Origin: Phragmites australis
Taxonomy: Eukaryota; Streptophyta; Magnoliopsida; Poales; Poaceae
Direction of reading: 5' to 3'
DNA length: 64,000 nt
Assembly: GCF_958298935.1 (NCBI RefSeq)
Contig: NC_084941.1
Coordinates: 15,226,001 to 15,290,000, forward strand
Under the pieces are notes generated by a model, which saw nothing but the letters and a program-made list of their open reading frames with translations, made no database searches and was not told where the DNA came from. This document shows positions 45,881 to 57,800 of this stretch, piece by piece. Position 1 is the stretch's first letter. Each line of letters begins with the position of its first letter. The translations under genes and the position numbers were made by a program.

Positions 45881-45943
45881 GGTACTTGAGAAAGAGAAAT
45901 TGGTAACCTATAGCTACTTTCTTATTTTGTTTTAATGGGTACT

Positions 45944-46091
45944 ACTACATATACGAAACGTAAGTATAGCAGAGAGTTAATGCTGTAAATGTGTGGATGC
46001 ATTTGAATCGTATTGTTTTAAGAGCTTGCTATAATGTGTATATGCTCTATTAGAACTACTATATATACGAAACGTAAGTATAGCAGGGAGT
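45944..46091. repeat. Direct repeat in the xylanase promoter region
   Basis: A 28-34 bp unit ending ACGAAACGTAAGTATAGCAG occurs at 45944-45976 and again at 46055-46091, about 110 bp apart. It lies 140-290 bp upstream of the xylanase start codon. Confidence 0.75.
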
Positions 46092-46776
46092 ATCAGATTT
46101 TTACATTCTTACATGCCAAAAAGAGTTGATTTGCTAGCCGGATCTTTTGAAAACATTTTATCCATGCATTTACAAAATTAAAAGTGCCCAATTAATTTTA
46201 TCGATTTCAAAATATCTCAGTATATCTTTCTTATTTCTCACGTAGTGTATCAGGTAAATAAATAAATGTTTAGTAAAAGATTGGCCACACTCTGATTGTG
46301 ACAGTTTCTTCCATATTTTGTTTGGAGAATATCCAATTAATTAGATGAGATAGCACTGGGCTGCATAATTAATATGATATCAATGGATAGATGCATGCCA
46401 TCTAAAGATTTAGCATGGCATTGTGCTGCAAATTAATTGGATGAATCTTAGTAGAACCGCCTTCAGATCTTTTTTAATGGTTGTTTTTTTGTTACCCTGA
46501 AGAAAAACATGAAGGGCGATGTTATTTTTATCCAGGTTAACACATGCATCTTTTGAAAAATAGTATAATGCATGAAGGGTGATGTTTGGAACAACTACTG
46601 CAAATATAAGAAATTCGAGTGTAGATGTTCTGAAAATTTTACAAAATTTACTAGAGGGATGCCATGCTCTGAATATCTACAAAATTTCAAGAGAAAACTA
46701 ACTTTATTTGAGAGATTGTGGGTTTTCACTAAGGAATTATCGTTTTCATATCTCTAAATCGTTGAGTTGTATCACA
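46092..46776. other. AT-rich intergenic DNA upstream of the xylanase gene
   Basis: No gene or element is recognised. A short GCATGAAGGGTGATGTT phrase occurs twice (46507 and 46568), indicating local duplication. Confidence 0.4.
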
Positions 46777-46901
46777 CACTACTACAGAAATCGCATTCAG
46801 TGCCAGTTCGGAATCACGATCAGTGCCGGTTTTTAAACTGGCACTATGCAATCAGTAGTGATATTCTTGGATTAGAACTGCCGGTTGTTGAACGAGTAGT
46901 G
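46777..46901. mobile_element. Short CACTA-like fragment or MITE
   Basis: It begins CACTACTACAGAAATCGC and ends AACGAGTAGTG, with ACA on both sides (46774-46776 and 46902-46904). Inside are CAGTGCCAGTT and CAGTGCCGGTT units like those of CACTA-2. The TIR match is only 7 bp and a 3-bp flank match can occur by chance, so the right border is uncertain. Confidence 0.45.
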
Positions 46902-47213
46902 ACAATTGGTTATCACTTACAGTTTGTTGCTGAAACCGGTAGCGATGGTGGTATTATTACATCCAATTCATGGATCTAACCAGCAATGGTAGTGGTGCTA
47001 TCACTACATGTGCATGGCAGAAACCGGAAAGGATAATTGCAGACCCCAAAAAAAATACAGCACATATCATTACTTGAGTCACGAACCTGCAGTGTTAAAT
47101 CCACACCCCAAAAAGCTATACTTATATTCTTGGCTTGCCTCAGGTATAGCTAACCACACCTTCTGAAACAAAACACATTACATATTGTTCACATGCTGAC
47201 GATGAGTAGTATA

Positions 47214-47873
47214 GAACTACCATATTCGGATACCCTAAGGGTTTTCTGTCATTCTTAGGGCATATCTTTAGCTTTGGCAAGGGAATCTTTGGACACATGG
47301 AATCTGCCTACAAATATCCCAAATATCTTATAAATAGGAAAGTTTATCTCCAAGAATAGGAAGGAAGACTCCAGAGGTCGTACGTCGTCCCCTATATATG
47401 CGGAGACTAGGGACTCTGCAAAGGACAATTGAGAACAAGTCAGGACAATTTGACCCAAGACATTGAAGCCTCAGGAAGCTCTACATCGTCAAAGCATTTC
47501 GCAGTTGGATTTGTGTTTGCATCCCCCCCTCCTCACTACACACAAGGAAGCCGTTCGATTAGGTTAGATCTATCTAGGCTAGCCACTCACCCTGATGATG
47601 AATAAAGGATGGTTACAATATCTAGATACCCTAGGGTCTCTTATAATTCTTATAATTCTCAAGGTATATCTTTACCTCTGGGAAGGGGTTCCTGAAAATA
47701 AAGGAAACTACTCGCAGAAATCTAAGACATCACGTAATTGGGAAGGTCTATCTCCAAGAATAGAATGGAACAGTCTCGATGACATATGACAACCCTATAT
47801 GTATACAGAACCAAGAGTCCCTGTGGAGGACAAGAGGGACAAAGCCACCACATTTCATTACAAGCAATACAAG
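47214..47873. repeat. Two degenerate copies of an LTR-like sequence
   Basis: Segments 47220-47460 and 47614-47840 share, in order, ATACCCTA(A/G)GG, ATATCTTTA, a GGGAAGG/GGGAATC word, TATCTCCAAGAATAG, CTATATATG/CTATATGTAT and AGG(A)CAA. Each has a TATA-like box followed by GGACTCTG/AGTCCCTG. They look like old LTR remnants in direct orientation about 390 bp apart. The stretch 46905-47213 to the left shows nothing recognisable. Confidence 0.5.
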
Positions 47874-49234
47874 TGTAACACCCTAAATTTCAATTTTTGC
47901 AATAGATTAAAATTTTGTTAGAAGTTAATAGGAGTTGCAATTTTGTTTAATAGAAGAAATTAATTTCTAAATTTAGATTTGACATAGGTTATATAAGTTT
48001 GATGCATTCATGCCATCATAGTTGCAATAGATTTTTATGCGTGGAAAAGGTTTGCAAAAGATCGCTAGAAGTCGCTAGTTTAAAAATCCTTTTGAAATTG
48101 GATTAAAATCTTAAAAGAAAAGCAATTTCGAAATTGATAAAGTGCTCCCAGGCCGAATTCCTTTCTCCCCTGGCCCACTTCCTCCCTCCCCTTCTCTTTC
48201 TTTCCCTCCTGTGTGGGCCGCTTCCCCCTCTTCCCGGGCTGGGCCGCGCCGAGCCGGCTTGCTGCACCCACCCAAGCCTCCTCCTCCCCACCCTCTTTCG
48301 CCGCCAGGTGGGTCCAGCTGGAGCCAAACCGAGCCGCATCCGCCTGCGCCCGAGCCGCGGCTCCGCTTCTTCCTACTCCAGCCGTCCGCTCGAATTCCCC
48401 CAAATCGCGCGCCCGTTTCAAATCACTGCCTCCCCACGCCTTTATTCACCAATTAAACCCCATGGCTGAGATCCCCGCCCCTCAATCCCTCTTTCCCGAT
48501 CGTTTCCCCCTCCTTAATCCCTCTCTAATGACAAAAATTGCCGCATTTAAAGAAATTGAGGCAACCAGCCATTTTCTTCATTTTCGGCCAATTCATTTCC
48601 CCTCTCGCACTTATAAGCCACCCATTGTCTCTGTGGCGACGGTCCACACCTTCCCCCCCCCCCCATTTCCCCCTTTTCACACACTCAGAATCATCCTCGG
48701 TGCCGGCGCCTTCTTCGTGCCCACTGCATCGAGCTCTAAGCCCGCCCTTCACTCTTCTTCATCGCCGGCCACCTTCGGACCTCCTCTGCCATGGTGAAGC
48801 CTGCTATGAGATTCCCCTCCGCCTCCTCTTCGCACTATGCCACTCCTCATCAGATTTCATGGTCGGTAGCATGATTTCCTTGACTTAAGCCCCATAGCAT
48901 GATTTCCCTTCACTTGCGGAGTATATTTTTGTACTCACACCTTCTGTCCCTTACCTTGCATCCACTTTACTGATCAAAAGCTGTCAATGAAGATGCTACC
49001 TTCGAAAAGGATGACTTCGACCCAGAGTTGCTGCTCTAGGCTGGTGTGCCCCCGGTCGACGCCTGTGGAAGATGGAAGCCCCGCTGGCGCTAAAGATCTC
49101 TTTTATTCCGCTGTGTTTTCTTTTAGACCCTTGGCACTGTGTTGATACACTGATGATATAGCATATGTATAGAAACTTGATCCTGACATACATGTGTTGT
49201 GCCCGGTTTTGTTTCCTTTAAACTGAGTGATACA
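47874..49234 (+). repeat. LTR-F: 5' LTR of a plus-strand LTR element
   Basis: It starts TGTAACACCC and ends TGATACA, giving TG...CA ends and a length of 1361 bp. The primer-binding site TGGTATCAGAGC lies four bases further at 49239-49250, proving a plus-strand 5' LTR. The middle is GC-rich with a poly-C run at 48653-48664 and a TTATAAGCC box at about 48611. The open frames 48134-48797 within it are composition artefacts. Confidence 0.75.
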
Positions 49235-49238
49235 GAAG

Positions 49239-49250
49239 TGGTATCAGAGC
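49239..49250 (+). promoter_or_regulatory. Initiator-Met tRNA primer-binding site of element F
   Basis: A perfect TGGTATCAGAGC follows LTR-F. It primes minus-strand cDNA synthesis in plant LTR elements. Confidence 0.85.
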
Positions 49251-49411
49251 TAGGTTGACCATAGGACATAGCCTAGATAGAGAGGACACGCTAAGGACCT
49301 TTGTTTGTACAAACTACTTTTGTAAAATTGTTTTTCTTTCAATTTCTCCTCTCCCTTTCTATTGCTCTTTACAAAACTGTTACTAATTTTCTTTCTTCTT
49401 CAAAATTTTAG

Positions 49412-50098
49412 ATGGCGCGCACAAAGATCACTATGCGTAAGAGCGTGCTGGTTCCTAAGCTAGAGATCCCTGCTGGTGTTGTGTGGACGCACCAACCTCC
49501 TACTAAGTTCTACTTTGTCAGACAGCTTGCCGGCTACTTCGCCCGTACGTTGTGGTACCTGTTTCAGGGCCTAGGCTACCATGACGTTCCACTCTACAAG
49601 GGAGTCAGAGTTCTACTTGGAGGCCATGGAGCTGACCATGTTCGTGAAGCCCACCGACGATGGTCTTCACCGAGTTCGTCGAGTCCACACCACCATCGCC
49701 CTCAGAGCTACCTTCGAGGCTGGAATCGAGGATACCGCCCACCAGGCTATGGCTGTTCTCTGCAGGGAGAATAGATAAGACCTCTACCTCACTCAGTTCG
49801 AGAAGTTCCTGCAACGCTCGTTCGGTAGTATGGAGGTCATCTTCACGCTCGTCAACAACGAGCTAAATCTCTGTCTGAGAGAGCAGGTCCGCCTCATCGT
49901 CGCGCTGTACATCGAGCTCAACAGAGCCCTCTACGAGCTGGAGGATATGCATCAGCGTCACACAGAGTAGGAGCAGAGCATTCGCGAGCTACAGATTCTA
50001 CTGGAGGACCCCGACCAGTTCCCCTCCGCGCAAGAAGCTTCGTCAAGCAGATGCAGCAGGTCCTTCAGGCTCAGTAGGCGAGGAGTAGAGTCAAGATA
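49412..50098 (+). pseudogene. Gag-like ORF of non-autonomous LTR element F, frameshifted
   Basis: The ATG at 49412 opens MARTKITMRKSVLVPKLEIP. After a frame change near 49600 (YHDVPLYKG, then SEFYLEAMELTMFVKP) the frame continues through ALRATFEAGIEDTAHQAMAV to a TAA at 49776. Beyond it lie EKFLQRSFGSMEVIFTLVNN and a helical, Leu/Glu-rich tail with another stop near 49968. The YHDVP...MEL wording is found in gag-like ORFs of non-autonomous grass gypsy elements. No protease or RT follows. The 3' LTR is missing, cut by the minus-strand copia element near 50270. It has no known enzymatic role. Confidence 0.5.
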
Positions 50099-50242
50099 GG
50101 AGGATGTCCCTAGCTAAATAAGTCGTTTAGTCTCGTGTGTTCTGGTTATGCTAGTTTGTTCTTGTGCTATTGTCTGTAGTGTGAACCTTGTAACGAGTTA
50201 GATCTTTACATGAGTGTTGGTGTAATGTGAGGGGTTTCCTCT

Positions 50243-51163
50243 CTACATTGCATCAATTAATATTACAATAATAGTTAGGAGTCCCTTTCTTTCTTTCATG
50301 CTGTATCTGTTCCTATCTATTGTTTTATGTTCTTGTCTTATTATCCGCCATTGTTTTTCCCTTATGTTCCCCACTTGAACCTTGGCTACCAAAAGATGGT
50401 GAACACCGGGCACAGCTTGAGTTACCATCTCAAGTCTCATGAGTACATGATGTTTTCCATGTGTCATAGTTAAAAAGTGCTTGAGAGTTCTCGAAGAGCA
50501 ACTACTAGTAGAAGAACTGGATGTGCGAGACTCTTGTTCATCATCTTCGCTTGAGCTAGACTCTTGTTCTTGTCTCCTCATTCTTGCCTTCATGTGTTGA
50601 TATTGAGCTTGCTTGCTTGCGAGAGCAAGGTTCTTGGTGCTGGATGAGGTAGGAGCTTCCACCTCCATGTTCATGGTCATCTCATAGGCAGTGATCTTGC
50701 CTAAAACTTGGCTTGGAGTCATCTTGCTCATGTCGTGGTTATCATAGATGATGGAGACAATTAGCTTGTACTTTAGAAGAAGAGCTTGGAGTATTCTTTT
50801 CACCACTTGAGAATCTTCAATCTTTATCAAACCTAGCCCATTGATCTCATTGACAAGAGTATTCATACATGAGTACATATCATTATCATTTTCATGGGCA
50901 AGTTGTTTAATGCTATTAAGTTTAATCACAAGAACATGATATTTCTCATTACGCACATCCTCTGTGCCTTCATGTATTTCAATGAGACTAGTCCAAATAT
51001 CATGTGCATTGGTGAGAGAATATACTCTATAGAATGCATCAATACATAAAGATGATAAAAGGATACTCTTCGCTAACGCATCAAATTGTTTCTCCGCTTT
51101 GGTGATGCATTCTTTCATCCCCTCTTCGGTGACCATCCAAACATCTAGACCTTTTGCTTCCAA
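50243..51163 (-). pseudogene. Copia-type gag (UBN2-like), minus strand
   Basis: 306 codons open with a decayed N-terminus (WMVTEEGMKECITKAEKQFD) and carry the UBN2/DUF4219-type gag core: AHDIWTSLIEIHEGTEDVRN, INGLGLIKIEDSQVVKRIL, SMIYDNHDMSKMTPSQVLGK (first residue differs) and a Ser-rich region SSSSEDDEQESRTSSSS. This is the usual gag of SIRE/Maximus-type copia elements, which forms the virus-like particle inside the cell. The CCHC knuckle and all of pol are missing and the C-terminus is out of frame, so this is a remnant. Its 5' LTR lies to the right at 51301. Confidence 0.7.
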
Positions 51164-51300
51164 ATAAAATAAGAATTTTCCAACTAGGAAAAATTAGTGC
51201 CGTCAAAGTGTGGAGCACTACTAATATCAATCCCTAACCTCCGACGTCACAACTCTAGGCGGTTAAGCCCAATTGAAGAGCATGAGGCTCTGATACAAAT

Positions 51301-52685
51301 TGAAGGGTATCGATGACGTCCTAAGAGGTGGGGGGGGGGGTAAATTAGGACACTTAAAAACTATTAGCTCCAAAACTTTCACAAGATAAGTCTATATCAA
51401 TTTTTATCTAAATGTGCTCTAGGCTTATCTAGTGTTTCTACTCTACCGCTTAAGAGAATTCCAAGGTAAATTATAAGTAAATGCGGAAACGTAAATGAGG
51501 TAGAGAGACAAACTCGACACGAGGGATTTTTATCCCGTGGTATCGGTGACACACAAGCCACCCCTAGTCCACATTGAAGCTTCACAAAGGATATGCTCCT
51601 GGTCACCAAGTCTCTTCCGGTTACGGCTCTTGAGATACCAAGTTACCAAGATAAGGCCTCAAGCACGATGATCCACCAAGCCGCCAAGGCAAGGTCTCAC
51701 TACTAACCTCTCTTTCGGTCACTTGAACGCCATCTTTACTTCGAAGTTTTAGTCACAGAGACAAGGACCTCCATGTCCCTGCACAATCCTCTTATCACCA
51801 CTCCACACCAAGTCGGAGGGTCAACAAGTTACTGGTGAGTCACAAAGACTCTAAGGTGTTGGCGTACCTCTCGGTACACTTTTGGATCACTCCTTGATCC
51901 ACACACTAGGTTGCAGCACCTAGCAACTCTTCTCTCTAGGCCTGTAAGCACTATTCACTCACAAATGGTGTTTTTGATCGCCTTGGATGAACACTTTATG
52001 CTCTTGGATGGCTTCGATGTCTTCTTAGGTGTACAAGGGTTTCTCTGGATTCCAGCAGCTTCGAATGAATGAGTGGAGGGGTATTTATAGCCTCAACCCT
52101 GCGGACTAGCCGTTATCCCAATGGCTCACATATTCTGTGGACACCGGATGATCCGGTGTTAACAAAGGTACAAGCATCGGACCATCCGGTGTGTACATTC
52201 TCAGAAACTAGCTGTTGGAACTCCACTCTGAGTTCTTATGAAGACCGAATTGTCTGGTGTAATCTTGAACCCATCACCGGACTATCCGATGAGTACACTT
52301 GAGCCTTCTCATCTTCGACAGCCTCTCTATGTAAATTGCACCGGCATTCATTGCCTTCATCGCCGGACATTCCGGTGTGTTGAACTTCTCCTTTTCTGGA
52401 TTTTCCACACCTTGTGTTAAATGCTTCGGTGAAGCCTCCAGTGTGCATCACTTCATCACCGGACTATTCGGTGAGTTATAGTCTTCTGCACCGTCACACA
52501 AGTTACAAAATTCTCCGGTGTGATATCCATCTCATCATCGGATCATCCGGTGCCTTCTAATCCATTTCCTCTGAAAATACCAAGCTTCTGTTAAATAGTC
52601 CGGTGTACATCTCTTCTGATCACCGGATCTTCCGGTGTGTGCAATCTACTCTGACTCCTTCTGACAAACTGCTCCGGTGTGTACA
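51301..52685 (-). repeat. LTR-G: 5' LTR of the copia element, truncated
   Basis: Reading the minus strand, this LTR ends CCTTCA at 51301, followed by the primer-binding site TTGTATCAGAGC (51298-51287, one mismatch to the initiator-Met form). It holds a poly-G run at 51327-51341 and, at 52140-52685, a dense set of CCGGT palindromes. It is cut at 52685 by insertion of the Tekay-like element, so its start lies outside the window. Confidence 0.65.
52140..52685. repeat. Array of CACCGGA-NN-TCCGGTG palindromes within LTR-G
   Basis: About twelve copies of a palindrome of the form CACCGGATGATCCGGTG or half of it are spaced 30-50 bp apart, for example at 52143, 52176, 52272, 52354, 52452, 52533, 52620 and 52670. 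Alternate half-sites carry TGTACAT next to them. The even spacing suggests a tandem unit of about 85-90 bp with two palindromes. Confidence 0.75.
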
Positions 52686-54859
52686 TGTCACCCGATTTTA
52701 ACGGACAAAACAAAGTGCAGCTTATTTGTGCCCAGGAAGTTTAACACACATAAGGACATCATAAGTGAAATAACAAAAGCAATACTTTAACTTATAATCA
52801 GTCACTTCTTACAATAAAGACTTCACCTAAATAACTTCAAAAGCTAAATGGCAGCATCTAAACAATGGCAGCGGGATGAAAGCATCGGTGACCAAGCACT
52901 CCATAGGCACGCACTGGAAGACACGCTCCTAGAATGTCAGGTCGTCGTCTTGGAAATCTCCGAACTCTTCCACTAAGCAGCATATCTTTTGTTGGAGATA
53001 GCAAGGGTGAGCACATAGAGTACTCAGCAAGTATGAAAAAGTAATGATATGCAGGCTTATATCAAGAATGGACTAAGTCATGGTTTATTTGCATAACTGT
53101 GAGTAACAAAAACATATTTGAACTCAAATAAAAATATTAAACAATTATTAAGTAAATGTAACTCAAATAGCCCATCACCCAGCATACAAGGCTCCCACCT
53201 TGCATACCACAACCATCTAGTACTCCCTGTACTAACCAAAACCATGCCCAAACCCGTAACCCCAACCCACTAATCATGTGAGGATCCAAGTCTCTCATAA
53301 CCGTAAGCACGACAGTTATAACAGTTTTACACTCTGCAGATGTTGTCCAGCTTTCCCCACGAGTCAGTGAATTCCGTGTTGCCGTGTTCGCAAAACACTT
53401 ATCACACTCCCGTGGTGTGCCACCAAGAAATCATTGAATGACATTTTACACTAACTAGAGACTAATCCAGTATATGTCTGCCCATTAGGTTTCACCGCTA
53501 GGATTTACGCGAGTTAAACTCCTACCTAGAAGCCCTCTTTGGTGCTAACACAACACACACTGGACATACTGTAACTAGTATGTCACGCCTTACCCATATC
53601 AGCCTCGTGGTTTATATGTTACTTCTTGGGTTGTCGCTCCACCAACATCATAACCATGACCACTATCAAAACCACTTTGCTCAAGGCCTAAGGTTCCATG
53701 TTGCTACACCATTGACAAATTAACCACCATTGGTGCATATGTTCATTAGTCAAAATTATGACACTTCCCAATATTCCAATAGCATGGCTAAGCAATCTAC
53801 TCCACAAAGACATCTAACCATAAACCATCTAGGTTCCAAGGGATGATAAGGGAAAATCTAGGGAAAACCCTAACATAGGTGACAACCTATCATATTGACA
53901 AACAATGCATGCAATTTGTAAAACAAAGCATTTAAAACATAGGTGTAAGATGATCAAGGATACTTGCCTTCTCCTTGCTACTGCATAGTGTATTCTTGCT
54001 CCTGGTCTTGATGTTCCTCAAAATGATTCGGGGTGTTGTCGACTAATCGCACAATAACCGGCAAAGTATACAAACAAAATACACTAAGAATAGAGCACAA
54101 AAAAAGAACAACAAGATAAAACCTATCTAGAAAGAAAGAGCACTGAAAAACAAATCTAACGACGTAAAAATCGCTTAAAATGGAGCTACGACGAAAAAGA
54201 TATGCTAAAACAAGATTAGGGCTTATTTTAATTAAGAAAAGGACTTAAATTGTAATTAATATAAAGTCTACGGACCTTTTTAAGAAATAGAAGGACCTAT
54301 ATGTAATTTTAGAAAAGTTCAGGGACCTAAGTATAAAAAGACAAGGCTCTTTTTGTCATTATAGAAAAGTTCATGGGCTAGACTACAAAGTTACCAATTT
54401 TTGGGAATTCTGGAATTATTTTCATACTAAAAAACCTTGAGTTAATGCGTAGGCGCTGACTAGGCTTGACTAGGCATGACACATCAACAATGATGGCTAG
54501 GTGGCAACTGAGGTGGCTAGGTGAGGTTGCGTGGCTGTTGACTGGTTTAAGGTAGACACGTGGCAACTCGCTATTGGCTGCTGAAGGGGTATCCTCTAAT
54601 CTAATCTGGGCCACTGGTTTCAGATTTGACGGCTGAGAGGAGATCGGGCGGCTGGAGGGGAACGAGTTGGTGGCGCCTAGGGAAACACGACGACGCACGA
54701 CCGGAGAACACACTGGACAAAATTCCAGCTAGTCGGCAATGAGGTGAGTGGCGGATCTCGAAGAGGGGAACATGGCGAGTGCAATTTGGGCTTACCTTGA
54801 ACAGGGCGGCACTGGAAGGGGCTCGACGATGGAAGCGGTGGCGGTGGGCTCGAGATCTT

Positions 54860-57800
54860 CATATCTTCAGTGTTGTGGTAGATGAATCTTCCTAGTCGTG
54901 ATGGATCTTCTTCTTTATCGTATAAATCTTCACTCAAGGTAAGAGCGCCAAGAGAGATCTTCAAGTGCATCCTCCTCGAGCAGAGTAACTGGGATGGTTC
55001 AACAACTAATAGTTTGAACAGGGGAGTGTTGGAAATTCATTTTTCTCAATAGATTGAAATGGGTAAGTAGAGAGAGAAACTGAGAGGTCAGAAAAGCACA
55101 GGGATGAGTTTTTCAAAATAGGCTTTTAAAATATGACCTTGTGGCATGACCATTCTATCTAGGCTTGCGTCCTACGGCCAATATGGCTCTGATACCACCT
55201 CTGTCACACCCGATTTTAACGACCAAAACCAGATGCGGCTTATGTGTGCTCAGGATGTTCAACACACATAAGGACGTCACAGGTGAAGTAACAAAAGCAA
55301 TACTTCTATTAAATAAGCGTTAAACTTTTACAACAATTGACATATATTGTCTCTTATGAAGATATTTGCAGCGAAACAGAAGCACTGGTGCCCAACAATA
55401 CCGCAGGCAACCGACCGGGAGACACACGCCTAGAACGTCACAACCTCGTCTTGATAGTCTTCAACATCTTCACTTACTGAGCAGCAGCATACATGTCGCA
55501 TGGTATAGAGAAAATAGCAAGTGTGAGCACATGGAGTACTCAGCAAGTGGGGGAAAAGTAATGATATGCAAGCTTATATCAAGAATAGGCTAACAAATGG
55601 TATATTTGTGTAAATGTGAGTAATGAAAACATATTTGAACTCAAAAGTATTAAGCAATTATTAAGTGAATATAACCCATACAGTCCAATACGCAGCATAC
55701 AAGGCTCCCCACCTTGCATACCATAACTGTTTAGTACTCCCTGTAATATACCCAAAACTACAACCATCTAGTACTCCCTGTACCAGAACCATAACCACAA
55801 CCAAACTCATAACCACAACAAATAATCACAACCCACTAATCATGTGAGAATCCAAGTCTCTCATATCTGTGAGCACGGCTGTTATAACAGTTTTACACTC
55901 TGCAGAGGTTGTCCAGCTTTTCCCACAAGTCAGTGAATTCCATGTTGCCGTGTTTGCGAAACACTTAACACACGCCAGTGATGTGCTGCCAAGAATCACT
56001 GTATGACACTTTCTACTAACCAGAGACTAATCCAGTATGTGTCTGCCCACTAGGTTTCACCGCCAGGCTTTACGCAAGCAAAGCTCCTACCCAAAAGCCC
56101 CCTTTTGTACTGACCCAACACATACTGGATAGACTCTAATCAATATGTCACGCCTTACCCATATCAGCCTCGTGGTTGGTACATTACTTCTTGGGTCGTC
56201 GCTCCATAAACCGGTTCTTACTTAGATTACTTGAGCAAATACTAAACCAACATCATAACCATGACAACCATCAAAACCACTTTGCTCAAGGCCTAAGGTT
56301 CCATGTTGCTAGACCATTAACCAGTTAATCACTATTGTTGCATATGTTCATTAGTCAAGTATATGACACTTCCCAATATCCCAAAAGCATGGCTAAGCAA
56401 TCTACCCACAAAGGACACCTAACCATAAACCATCTAGATTCCAAGGGATGATAAGGGAAAATCTAGGAAAAACGCATGGCTAAGCAATCTACCCACAAAG
56501 GACACCTAACCATAAACCATCTAGATTCCAAGGGATGATAAGGGAAAATCTAGGGAAAACACTAACATAGGTGACTACCCATCATATTGACTCTGCATGC
56601 AATTTTGTAAAATAAAATATTTAAAAACATCGATTCATTATGATCAAGGAAACTTGCCTTTTTTCCCAATGCTGCTCAGTGTTGTCGAAATCTTGGTCTG
56701 GAAGTCCCTTGAACTGCTCCGGAACATTATCAACTAATCGCGAGAACTAAGAACAACATACCAAACATCATTAAAACACTTTAAAAACACTATGGTTGGA
56801 TAGGGAAGATTTTAGAAACATTTGGACGCAAGAATCGTCTAAATCGGAGTTAAGATAAAAAGAGAATAGCTTTCGAGAGATGGATTAGGCTGAAAAAGAA
56901 ATGCTGATTTTCCGGAACTATCTTCCTATGGGAAAAGGCTTTATTGCACAATCACTGTGTCAGGCTTGACAACATTATTGCGCAAGATTCAAGAAGTGTA
57001 GGACATACTAGACTTCACTGACTAGGCTAAGGAGAATGATGGGGCGCTAACTTGGTATGCTATGCAAATATCATCTTAGATTAAAGAAGGGATACGCTAA
57101 GGTCTAGTATCGATCACCTATGATGGAATCAAAAAGGCCGAAGGTTGCGCTTCTAGGTTTATGATACTACTGGTGACTCTATGTAGCGGTGGTGGTTCGG
57201 GTTTCGTCGAAAATGACGATCGGGCATGTGGCCACAGACATCGATGTCGGCTTCAGTGGTGTTTCAGTGAAACGAGGGAAGCATGGCGTAGAACGCGAAA
57301 AGACTAACTCACCGGTATAGTTGGTTTTGGAATGGGTCATCCGAGGTAGCGGCAAAACAATGATGACTGCTTCTAGGTTTGGTGGTGACTGTGAACAGAT
57401 GCAGGAACGAAGACGCTCGCGTTCTAGGAGATTGGCTATGAAATTTGAGAAACCGTTTGAACAAGGATGTTCATATATCCTGGGAACACAATGCTATGGC
57501 ATAGGTTTTGATAGATCATCCATTGAGAGGAAGAATGATCAGCATAGCTGAGACGGGTGATGGCTGCGACGTGCTGTGGTTGGCAAGAGCGTCCTGGTCG
57601 TGTTGCTGCACAAACCATGATGGGCTCCTAGGGTCACATAGAAGACGTCATGGGACACTCCATGACATGGTTGGTGCATCCATACAGCTTTTGGATTGAC
57701 GGGAAACGAGAATGCAAATCCGGTGCGTGCGCAGAACACGTCTAGAATCCGTACAGTGGGTATGTCAACCTTGATTGCGGTAGTTTGGCTGCTCTACTGG

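Noticed and set aside
48134..48797. Overlapping long ORFs on both strands
   Set aside because: They lie inside LTR-F, are Pro/Ser-rich in every frame and follow base composition only.
49412..49444. ORF start MARTKITMRKS resembles the N-terminus of histone H3
   Set aside because: Similarity ends after about ten residues; the rest matches a gag-like ORF following an LTR and primer-binding site.
52140..52685. Regularly spaced palindromes as a CRISPR-like array
   Set aside because: Spacers are themselves partly repeated, the context is a plant LTR, and no cas genes exist here.
49239..55197. TGGTATCAGAGC strings as possible tRNA genes
   Set aside because: Only the 12-nt primer complement is present next to LTR ends; no tRNA body.
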